64,000 nucleotides of DNA from an uncultured Lacinutrix sp. (GTDB lineage: Bacteria; Bacteroidota; Bacteroidia; Flavobacteriales; Flavobacteriaceae). Shown piece by piece: positions 1 through 8,400 of the stretch (the first letter of the stretch is position 1; every line of letters begins with the position of its first letter). A program made the position numbers and the translations under genes. The notes under the pieces were generated by a model. That model searched no databases and was not told the DNA's origin. It was given only the letters and a program-made list of their open reading frames with translations. The stretch is from contig NZ_CANMSJ010000003.1 of assembly GCF_947500605.1 (NCBI RefSeq), positions 248,001-312,000 of the forward strand. The letters are read 5' to 3'.

Positions 1-2003
1 TCATTATAAGTACGTAAAAAAGTTGAGGTTGTTTCTGTGGCGTTACTGTTTAAAAGACTTGTGTTTGTTGTTAGCGTTAGTTTTTCCTTCAGAAATAATT
101 TAGCATTTACTGTATGTTTATTACCATTAAAATTATTAGAAAAACCAAGATGCTCGAACAAATAATTAGCTCTTCCTTTTTTATCATGAAAAGCTCTTGT
201 TCCGGCAGTAAACAAAACTTGGTCACCAAAATTAGAGTTCAATCCATTAGAAGTTGTTGCGTTAATATTCCAATCGCGATTAAATTCTGGATTGTATAAG
301 CCTTGAATATTTCTAAATTCTTCTTGAATAAAATCGGTATCTACAAAAGCATCTAAATTCCACAAACTGTCTTGTTTAATAATAGATTGGTTAATGCTAA
401 GTTTTCCTGCGAAGCCATTATTATCGTTATCATCTAAACTAGAAAATAAATTTAAATCGTTTTTACTTCCTGCAAATTCAAAATTTATAGTTGTTTTTTC
501 AGATGGTGTATAACTTCCGTTAACCACTGCAACTTGAAGTTTTACAGGCGCAACCAATTGTATAATAGGTTCAAAATCACCTTGAGGAGTTCCGCCAATT
601 GGCGCAATATATTCGTAAATAGTATTTATTGCATTAATGTTACTTATTATATAATTACCTAAATTATCACCAACATTTGTAAAGCGAACGCTAAATAAAG
701 TATCGTCTGCATTGTTAGAAAACTCAAAGATTTCTACACCATTTACAATCTCTTTTTTGTATAAAATTCGATTTTCGTTAAAGGCTTCTTGAACGCTAGA
801 AGGCGCTACCATTTGTGTTCTGTCGTCTCCAGCTTCGGTTAAAACATTAACTTGGTCAGAAGATAAATTTTGTTGTAAAGGATTGTTTTTAGCATCATTT
901 TCCGAATATACCGAAGCTCCAATTTTAAATTTTTCAGACTCGTAATTACCTCCTGCATAAGCTACTAGTCTCGAGTAATTTCTATCGCTAAATTGGTAGT
1001 CTACAGTAATTCGCATTTCGCTTGTTATAGGAAATGTAGAATTAAATATAATTTCGCCAGCGTTGTAATCTATTATATAATCTTCGTTTTCGCCACGATC
1101 TACTATAATACCATTAACATAAACAGTTTCACTTCCGGAGACAATTAATACAAACAATTCACCATTTTGACCTTGTAATTTGTAAGGTCCTTGATTACCT
1201 TCTTGTGCCGTAAATTGACTTGTAGTAAACTGTCCACGAACTAAAGCACCTGCTGCAAAAAGCTTAGTTTCGGCATCTTCTTCTCCTAATTTTGCTCTTA
1301 ACGAAAGACCTTGAACGCGTTTAGAAAACTCAGCAAAATAAGAATCGTTATTTTCTAAGTCTACATCTCCAGCTCTTATATTCCATCGGTCGCTAAAAAT
1401 CTCCACAAAAACTTGATCAAATTCATCTAATCTTTGAGAATAGCCAGTTTCCTGTAAAGGAATGTTTGCATCTTGAATAGAGGCGCGAAGGGAAACTTTA
1501 TCGTTTAGTTTTCCAGTAATTTGTAGGTCTAGCTCACTATTTAATACAGAGTTTTGGTTGTTTCCAATGGTTACACCTCTAGAAATGCTTCCGCTAGTAG
1601 TTAAGCCATCAAAAGGTTTGAAATCGTTCTCTGTGTTAGATTGTTTTATTTTGTAAAGTCTGTTAGCTTTATCATTGTTTTCGACTATAATAGCTTCGTC
1701 AAATTGCTGATAAACTCGCGTAAGATATTCTGGATATTTAAGATAGTTTATAACTAGTGAGTCGGCTATAATCGGTTTTTTAAAAGCTAAAATAGCTTTA
1801 GAGAAATCTACAGAATAATAAGTACTATCTATAATTGTAGAGTCTTTAAGTTTAACAGAGAAGTTGTTTGGGTTTATGCTTACACTGTCTATGGTAATCG
1901 ATTCGGCTTTAGCTACAGTTTTTTGCCTAAAATTAGCATTGCGATCTTGGGAGAAAGCAGCAATTCCAAATAAAAAAATAAAAAGAGTAGCGGTAAACTT
2001 CAT
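1..2003 (-). CDS. Large secreted uncharacterised protein, 3' end cut by window edge
   Basis: Reading the minus strand from the ATG at 2001-2003, the frame stays open for 667 codons to the window edge, so the C-terminus is missing. The protein starts with a Sec signal peptide (MKFTATLFIFLFGIAAFSQ, cleavage near residue 18-19). The mature part is rich in beta-strand-like and Asn/Asp-rich sequence. A recognisable stretch around residues 170-230 contains SISRGVTIGNNQ-like text, and around residues 290-340 YVNGIIVDRGEN followed by DYNAGEIIF. I recall this pattern from large Bacteroidota outer-surface proteins of about 1100 residues with no assigned function; I cannot verify that here. No catalytic motif is visible. 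It is divergent from the exonuclease gene, with about 210 bases between the two starts. The reading frame is certain; the role is not. Confidence 0.85.
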   Translation of the reverse strand, partial: MKFTATLFIFLFGIAAFSQDRNANFRQKTVAKAESITIDSVSINPNNFSVKLKDSTIIDSTYYSVDFSKAILAFKKPIIADSLVINYLKYPEYLTRVYQQFDEAIIVENNDKANRLYKIKQSNTENDFKPFDGLTTSGSISRGVTIGNNQNSVLNSELDLQITGKLNDKVSLRASIQDANIPLQETGYSQRLDEFDQVFVEIFSDRWNIRAGDVDLENNDSYFAEFSKRVQGLSLRAKLGEEDAETKLFAAGALVRGQFTTSQFTAQEGNQGPYKLQGQNGELFVLIVSGSETVYVNGIIVDRGENEDYIIDYNAGEIIFNSTFPITSEMRITVDYQFSDRNYSRLVAYAGGNYESEKFKIGASVYSENDAKNNPLQQNLSSDQVNVLTEAGDDRTQMVAPSSVQEAFNENRILYKKEIVNGVEIFEFSNNADDTLFSVRFTNVGDNLGNYIISNINAINTIYEYIAPIGGTPQGDFEPIIQLVAPVKLQVAVVNGSYTPSEKTTINFEFAGSKNDLNLFSSLDDNDNNGFAGKLSINQSIIKQDSLWNLDAFVDTDFIQEEFRNIQGLYNPEFNRDWNINATTSNGLNSNFGDQVLFTAGTRAFHDKKGRANYLFEHLGFSNNFNGNKHTVNAKLFLKEKLTLTTNTSLLNSNATETTSTFLRTYN

Positions 2004-2215
2004 ATGGTAGTTAAACTAAAAACAAAGCAATATATTTTGTTAATAGTTTATGTTTAATTTAGGAGTTATTTAATGTTGTAAAAGTAACGCATTATTTATT
2101 TTAGCAGAAATAACAATAATATATAATGAAACGACCATGTTAAAACGTTATTATCCTGTATTTATACTTAATAACAAATAGCATGAAATAGTTGAAAAAA
2201 AATAAAAACAAATAC

Positions 2216-2986
2216 ATGAAAATAATCTCTTATAACGTAAATGGAATACGTGCTGCAATTAAAAAAGGTTTTATAGAATGGTTAATTAGTGCAGATGCAG
2301 ATGTTGTGTGCTTGCAAGAAACTAAGGCTATGGAAGAGCAATTAGATTTGTCGTTGTTTGTAGAAGCAGGTTATAAATACAATTATTGGTATAGCGCACA
2401 AAAAAAAGGATATAGTGGTGTTGCTATTTTAAGTAAAACAGAACCAAACCATGTCGAGTACGGTACAGGTATTGAAACCATGGATTTTGAAGGTAGAAAT
2501 ATTCGTGCAGATTACGATGGTGTTTCTATAATGAGTATGTATTTGCCTTCTGGAACCAATATAGAAAGGCTTGAATTCAAGCTTAATTATATGGCGGAAA
2601 TTCAAGAGTACATAACAGGATTAAGAGATACGGTGCCTAATCTTGTTGTTTGTGGAGATTATAATATATGTCACGAAGCAATAGATATTCATAATCCAAA
2701 AATGAAAAACGTTTCAGGGTTTTTACCGGTAGAACGCGAATGGATAGGCGATTTTATTGAGAGTGGTTTGGTAGATTCTTTTAGATACTTAAACCCAGAA
2801 AGAGTAGAGTATAGCTGGTGGAGTTATAGAGCAAATTCTAGAGCAAACAATAAAGGATGGCGCCTAGATTATGCAATGGTTACAAAACCGTTACAAGAAA
2901 AAATAAAAAGAGCCGTTATACTAACAGAAGCTAAACATAGTGACCATTGTCCTATACTAGTAGAATTAGAAAACTTAAACGCATAA
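2216..2986 (+). CDS. xth: Exodeoxyribonuclease III (AP endonuclease)
   Basis: This is an EEP-fold AP endonuclease/3'-5' exonuclease that incises abasic sites in base excision repair in the cytoplasm. All family signatures are visible: SYNVNGIRA at the N-terminus, CLQETK (metal-binding Glu), MYLPSG (Tyr), CGDYNI (Asp/Asn pair), GWRLDY and the final SDHCPI with the catalytic Asp-His. The length of 256 residues is normal for the family. I start it at the ATG at 2216, because family members begin directly with MKIISYNVNG; an in-frame TTG eight codons upstream would only add a Lys/Asn-rich tail. The following OmpA-type gene begins 21 bases after the stop, so the two are probably cotranscribed. Confidence 0.96.
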   Translation: MKIISYNVNGIRAAIKKGFIEWLISADADVVCLQETKAMEEQLDLSLFVEAGYKYNYWYSAQKKGYSGVAILSKTEPNHVEYGTGIETMDFEGRNIRADYDGVSIMSMYLPSGTNIERLEFKLNYMAEIQEYITGLRDTVPNLVVCGDYNICHEAIDIHNPKMKNVSGFLPVEREWIGDFIESGLVDSFRYLNPERVEYSWWSYRANSRANNKGWRLDYAMVTKPLQEKIKRAVILTEAKHSDHCPILVELENLNA

Positions 2987-3007
2987 AAAATAAAAACAGT
3001 CCCAAAG

Positions 3008-3967
3008 ATGAAAAACAAATTCACAGTCATAGCCTTATTATTACTCGTAGCAACATCATGTGTGTCTCCAAAAGTTTATAAAAATTTAGAAGATAAATAC
3101 GCTGCATTAAAAAAAGAGAATAGAAGCTTACAAGACGATTATAACGATTTACTAAAAGCTAAAACCAAAGCAGATAACGAACTGAAATTTACGAAAGAAG
3201 ATTTCGATAGTACAACGGCTGATAAAAATCTTTTAGATGCCAACTATAAGGCACTAGTTAAAGAACACAAAAACCTTAAAGCATCTTACGACGCTTTAGA
3301 ATCTAATAGCTCATCTGCAATTGCAGCCAATTCTAAAAAAAATAGAGAACTATTGGCTCAGTTAGAAGCAAAGGAGCAAGCATTAGCTTCAGAAAATGCG
3401 AGATTAGAACAATTAAAAAAAGAACTTGAAGCACGATCTAATAGAGTTGCAGAATTAGAAAGCGTTATCGCAGCAAAAGATGCAGCAATGACTAGTTTAA
3501 AAAATGCAATTTCAAACGCATTAACAGATTTCGAAGGAAAAGGTCTTACCATTGAGCAACGTAACGGAAAAGTGTACGTTTCAATGGAAAACAAATTATT
3601 GTTTAACTCTGGAAGTTGGGCAGTAGGTGTAGAGGGTAAAAAGGCGGTTAAACAATTAGGAAACGTTTTGGGTGATAATCCAGAAATTGCCGTTTTAATA
3701 GAAGGTCATACAGACAATGCACCTTATTCTGGTTCAGGTCAAATTAAAGGGAACTGGGATTTATCTACAAAAAGAGCAACAGCAATTGTAGAAATTCTTA
3801 GAGAAAACAATAATATAAATCCAGAAAATCTTACAGCCGCAGGACGCGGAGAGTTTTTGCCAATTGCAAGTAATGATACCGCAGAAGGGAAAGCCAAAAA
3901 CCGACGTATAGAAGTTATTTTAACTCCAAAATTAGATGAGATTTCTAAGTTGTTAAACGAAATTTAA
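3008..3967 (+). CDS. OmpA-family peptidoglycan-binding lipoprotein with coiled coil
   Basis: This 319-residue protein has a lipoprotein signal ending LLLLVATSC, so Cys18 is the expected lipidation site. Residues about 25-165 form a Lys/Glu/Leu-rich heptad-like region, a predicted coiled coil. Residues about 195-305 are an OmpA C-terminal domain, shown by EGHTDN, NWDLSTKRA, GRGE and KNRRIEV, which contact diaminopimelate peptidoglycan in this family. It should tether the outer membrane to peptidoglycan through an elongated periplasmic rod. It lies 21 bases downstream of the exonuclease gene and likely shares its transcript. A GC-rich structured element and a strong terminator follow it. Confidence 0.92.
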   Translation: MKNKFTVIALLLLVATSCVSPKVYKNLEDKYAALKKENRSLQDDYNDLLKAKTKADNELKFTKEDFDSTTADKNLLDANYKALVKEHKNLKASYDALESNSSSAIAANSKKNRELLAQLEAKEQALASENARLEQLKKELEARSNRVAELESVIAAKDAAMTSLKNAISNALTDFEGKGLTIEQRNGKVYVSMENKLLFNSGSWAVGVEGKKAVKQLGNVLGDNPEIAVLIEGHTDNAPYSGSGQIKGNWDLSTKRATAIVEILRENNNINPENLTAAGRGEFLPIASNDTAEGKAKNRRIEVILTPKLDEISKLLNEI

Positions 3968-3972
3968 TTTTT

Positions 3973-4075
3973 GGGCGTTACCAAGACAATGCTAAAAAAA
4001 AAAGCATTGCCTCGGTCAGGCTCTCGGCAGTCGCTCTCTGCGAGGAGCTTCAACAATGCCTCCATCCTTAACGCG
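3973..4075 (+). repeat. GC-rich structured intergenic element (REP-like)
   Basis: About 100 bases of clearly higher GC than the surroundings sit between two genes. The ends pair: GCGTTA at 3975-3980 with TAACGC at 4069-4074. Inside is a perfect 7-bp hairpin (CAATGCT at 3987-3993, AGCATTG at 4003-4009, nine-A loop). A second stem-loop uses TCGC at 4031-4034 with GCGA at 4040-4043, flanked by GCTC/GAGC. There is no open reading frame of note. From memory, similar GGGCGT...CCTTAACGC units are scattered through many flavobacterial genomes, which suggests a dispersed REP-like repeat; only one copy lies in this window, so repetition is not shown here. Confidence 0.55.
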
Positions 4076-4123
4076 ATTACCAGCAGATATTTTCTAAACG
4101 AGAATATACCTTAACAAACATTT

Positions 4124-4160
4124 AGACCTTTCTTTATATTATTAAAGAAAGGTCTTTTTT
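4124..4160 (+). terminator. Intrinsic terminator
   Basis: A perfect 13-bp stem (4124-4136 with 4143-4155) and a 6-base loop are followed directly by a run of T. It closes the exonuclease-OmpA transcript downstream of the structured element. Confidence 0.88.
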
Positions 4161-4193
4161 ATATTTATAGAAAAATTACTATTTATTAAAACT

Positions 4194-5231
4194 ATGAAAT
4201 ACACAAAACTTCCAAACACAGATATAAAAGTGAGTAAAATTTGCCTAGGCTCTATGACTTGGGGAAACCAAAATACAGAAACCGAAGGACATTTGCAGCT
4301 AGATTACGCAATAGATCAAGGTGTAAATTTTATAGATACTGCCGAAATGTATCCTGTGCCTGCCACCAAAGAAACGCAAGGTGCAACAAGTAAGGTTATT
4401 GGTACTTGGTTAAAAAAAACAGGAAATAGAGAAAAAGTAATTTTAGCATCTAAAATTGCTGGAAACGGAGATTATACTGCACATATTAGAACCACAGGTT
4501 TTAGTAAGCAAAGTATAAAAGAGGCTGTAGATAACGAGTTAATAAGATTGCAAACAGATTATATAGATTTGTTCCAGTTACACTGGCCAGAAAGAGAAAC
4601 AAATACCTTTGGAGTTAGAGATTATAAACACAACCCAAACGATAAGTGGGAAGACAATTTTAAAGAAGTTTTGGAAAGTTTAGATGCTGTTATTAAAACA
4701 GGTAAAATTCGTCATATTGGTTTATCAAACGAGAAAGCTTGGGGAACTATGCGTTATTTGGAGGAGTCTAAAAATAACAATTTGGCAAGACCAGTAACAA
4801 TCCAGAATGCATATTCACTTTTAAATAGAGTTTACGAAGGAGATATGGCCGAAATATCAATGCGAGAAAATGTAGGGTTACTAGCTTATTCTCCAATGGC
4901 ATTTGGTGTGCTGTCTGGAAAGTACATTAAAAATGCAGCACCAGAAAATTCAAGATTAAAACTGTTTCCAAGATTTGCAAGGTACAGTGGTGAAGAAGCA
5001 ACAAAAGCTACACAGCAATATTTAAAGTTGGCCGAAACTAATAATATGTCTTTAGCTCAAATGTCATTAGCGTTTGTAAATCAAAGAGAGTTTTTAACAA
5101 GTAATATAATAGGAGCAACAAATTTAGAACAGCTTAAGGAAAATATTAATAGTATAAATATAGATTTAAGTAAAGAACTATTAGATGCTATTAATGCTAT
5201 CCATAATACAATACCAAATCCTGCACCATAA
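4194..5231 (+). CDS. tas: NADP(H)-dependent aldo/keto reductase, Tas-like
   Basis: This is a 345-residue cytoplasmic TIM-barrel oxidoreductase that reduces carbonyl compounds with NADPH. The AKR catalytic tetrad is visible as Asp48, Tyr53, Lys87 and His130 (contexts NFIDTAEMYPVP, LASKIAG, FQLHWPER). Length and wording match Escherichia coli Tas closely, including ETQG after the active-site Tyr, the PYSLLNR-like stretch (here AYSLLNRVYE) and a C-terminal Pro-Ala-Pro end. The physiological substrate is unknown for this subfamily. It is a single-gene unit with a terminator upstream and a 170-base gap downstream. Confidence 0.93.
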   Translation: MKYTKLPNTDIKVSKICLGSMTWGNQNTETEGHLQLDYAIDQGVNFIDTAEMYPVPATKETQGATSKVIGTWLKKTGNREKVILASKIAGNGDYTAHIRTTGFSKQSIKEAVDNELIRLQTDYIDLFQLHWPERETNTFGVRDYKHNPNDKWEDNFKEVLESLDAVIKTGKIRHIGLSNEKAWGTMRYLEESKNNNLARPVTIQNAYSLLNRVYEGDMAEISMRENVGLLAYSPMAFGVLSGKYIKNAAPENSRLKLFPRFARYSGEEATKATQQYLKLAETNNMSLAQMSLAFVNQREFLTSNIIGATNLEQLKENINSINIDLSKELLDAINAIHNTIPNPAP

Positions 5232-5294
5232 AATGTAAGAAAATAGCTGTGTATGTTAAAAACAAAGAGATCGAACATTTTTTAAATTAACACT

Positions 5295-5354
5295 TTTAAT
5301 CGTGAATAAATGTATTTAATCTATAAAGAGAAACTTATAGAACTTACGATTAAA
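5295..5354. promoter_or_regulatory. Inverted TTTAATCGT motif pair upstream of the T9SS cargo gene
   Basis: TTTAATCGT at 5295-5303 recurs in inverted orientation as ACGATTAAA at 5346-5354, and a near copy (TTTAATCT) lies at 5315-5322. The site is 50-110 bases before the ATG of the 1845-residue cargo gene. The same core, TTTAATCG, occurs at 45261-45268 about 100 bases before another surface-protein gene. It may be a regulator-binding region; this rests on inspection only. Confidence 0.3.
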
Positions 5355-5402
5355 TTTTTATTTAGTTTAGTACATTACTTATACTAATAGAAATTAGCAA
5401 CG

Positions 5403-8400
5403 ATGAAAAAAATTACACTTTTATTGGCGTTTGCAACCATACTTTTTGGGTTCAATGTAAATGCACAAATTACTACTTATCCATATTCTGAGGATTTCGA
5501 ATCGGGAGATGGAGGATGGGTTGCAGATAATGCAACAAACGGAACATGGGCTTTGGGAACACCGATTTCTGCAGTTATAAATAGTGCGGCTTCGGGAGCA
5601 AATTCTTGGGCAACAAATTTAAATGGAAATTATAATAATTCAGAATCATCAACAGTTACTAGTCCTGTTTTTGACTTTTCAGCATTAGCAGCACCTGCTA
5701 TATCTTTTAGTATTTGGTGGGAGTCAGAAAATAGTTGGGATGGTACAGTTTTACAATCTTCAATAGATGGAGGAACAACATGGGTAAATGTTGGGGCGTT
5801 AGGAGATGCAGGTAACTGGTACAACGATGGAACTATAAACGGAAATCCAGGAGGTCAGCAAATAGGATGGACTGGACGAGATGGCGGAGGTTCTAATGGT
5901 TGGGTAACAGCTAATAATGCCTTAGCAGGTTTAGCTGGGCAATCTAGTGTAATATTGCGTTTTGCTTTTGGATCAGATGGATCTGTTCCTGATGAAGGAG
6001 TAGCTTTCGATGATGTATCGGTTTTTAATGTAACATGCCCAAGTCCAACAGGTCTAACAGCAACGACATTAGGTGAGTCTACTGCCGATGTTTCATGGGT
6101 AGCGGGAATTGGAACAGCATGGGAAATTGTAGTGCAAGCTGCAGGAACAGGAACACCAGCAGATACAGATACAGGTGTTTCTACAACTAATAATATGCCA
6201 TACAATGTTACAGGCTTAACACCAAGTACAGCTTATGAAGCTTATGTAAGAACAAATTGTACAGGAGCAGATGGTAACAGTATTTGGGTAGGGCCAATAA
6301 ATTTTACAACATTAAACACACCACCACCAGCACCATTAGGGGTTAGTTGTGCAAGTGGAACATCATCAACCATATTTACAGAAACTTTTGGAGATGCTCC
6401 AAATGTAGATCCATTAGGTTGGACTGGAACAGGTTTCGATGGTTCAAATGGTAACTGGAGAATTACAAATCCAGGTGGAAACTCAGGTGGAACAGGACCA
6501 GCGAATTCTTTTGATGGAAATGCAGGAGTACATTTAGAATATGAAGCTTCTGGAAATGCATCAGCTATAGCTTCAGCAATATCACCAGCAATCGACTTAA
6601 CTACAGCAGTAGATGGAGCAGAGTTAGCATTCCTTATGCATGCTTTTGGAGAAGATATTGGAACATTAAATGTTAATGTAGGAACAAGTGCTACAGGACC
6701 ATTTACTACAGAGTATACATGGGTTGGAAGTTATCAAGCTACAGATGCAGAGGCATGGGTGCCTATAGGAGTTAACTTAGATGCCTATTTAGGACAAGTA
6801 GTTTATTTAGAATTTAGCTATGGAGCTACAGGTAATGACTGGGAAGGCGATATGGCTTTAGATCAAATTACAGTAGAAACTTGTGGTAACTTCTGTATTG
6901 CGCCTAGTAATATTGTTGTAGCTAATATAACAGATACAACTGCAGATGTTTCATGGATAGCAAATAATGGTGAAACACAATGGGAATATGTTGTTCAGCC
7001 AGCAGGAACTGGAACTCCTACAGGAGCAGGAACTGTTACTACAACAAATCCTACTTTAGTGACTACTCTTACTTCAAGTACAGTATACGAATTTTATATA
7101 CTAGCAGATTGTGGTAGTGGACAGAGTCAATATTTTGGCCCAGTAAACTTTACAACATTAAACACGCCACCGCCAGCACCAGTAGGTGTTAGTTGTGCAA
7201 GTGGAACATCATCTACTATATATACAGAAACTTTTGGGGATGCCGCAAATGTTGATCCAGCAGGTTGGACAGGAACAGGTTTCGATGGTTCAAATGGTAA
7301 CTGGAGAATTACAAATGCAGGAGGGAACTCAGGAGGAACAGGACCAGCGAATTCTTTCGATGGAAATACAGGAGCGCATTTAGAATATGAAGCTTCTGGA
7401 AATGCATCTGATATAGCTTCAGCAATATCACCGGCTATAGATTTAACTACAGCAACAGATGGAGCAGAATTAGCATTCTTTATGCATGCTTTTGGAGAAG
7501 ATATTGGAACATTAAATGTTAATGTAGGAACAAGTGCTACGGGACCATTTACTACAGAATATACTTGGATTGGAGATTACCAATCTACAGATGCGGAAGC
7601 ATGGGTGCCTATAGGAATCAATTTAGATGCTTATTTAGGACAAGTAGTTTATTTAGAATTTAGCTATGGAGCTACAGGTATTGGTTTTGAAGGAGATATT
7701 GCTTTAGACCAAATTACAGTAGAAACTTGTGGTAGTTTCTGTATTGCACCAAGTAATATTGTTGCAATTAATATAACAGATACAACAGCAGATGTATCTT
7801 GGACAGCAAACAGTGGAGAAACACAATGGGAATACGTAATACAACCAGCTGGAACTGGCGCTCCAACAGGACCAGGAACAGTAACTAATACGCCAGGATT
7901 TATGGCTACTGGCTTATCTGGACTTGCTGCTTACGAAGTATATGTACTAGCAGATTGTGGTGGAACTCAAAGCGTTTGGGCTGGACCTTATAATTTTAAT
8001 ACAGATGTGCAACTTAACTTCGCGGTGGATTGTGCTGTAGGGCCACAAAACATTAACTATTGTTACGACAGTAACGATACTAACGTATTTACATTTACTA
8101 GTACAGATGGCTCGGCATTAAACTTTACAATTAATTCTGGAAATGTAGAATCATGTTGTGATGAATTAGTTGTTTATGATACTGATGGTACAGAATTATT
8201 TAATGATACTAACGGAGGTGATTTAGGAGGTTTAACTTTTCAATCAACAGGAGATACTATTTCTTTCACAATAGCATCAGATGGTTCTATTAGTTGTCAA
8301 AGTAGTACTACCATTAATCCTTTAGATATTACTGTGTCTTGTGCAACTTGTATAAACCCAACAGCAACTTATCAAGTAGTTGATGATTGTGCTAATGGTG

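Noticed and set aside
114-299. Plus-strand 61-codon open frame
   Set aside because: It lies antisense inside the continuous minus-strand reading frame 1-2003, which has a signal peptide and coherent coding character.
2192-2215. TTG start for the exonuclease III gene
   Set aside because: The ATG at 2216 gives the exact family N-terminus; the extra codons encode only Lys/Asn-rich residues.
3973-4075. tRNA or other known RNA gene in the GC-rich gap
   Set aside because: The foldings do not form a cloverleaf and no CCA-type acceptor or T-loop sequence is present.
5855-6205. 116-codon minus-strand frame inside the T9SS cargo gene
   Set aside because: It is antisense to FN3/beta-sandwich coding sequence and has no independent support.
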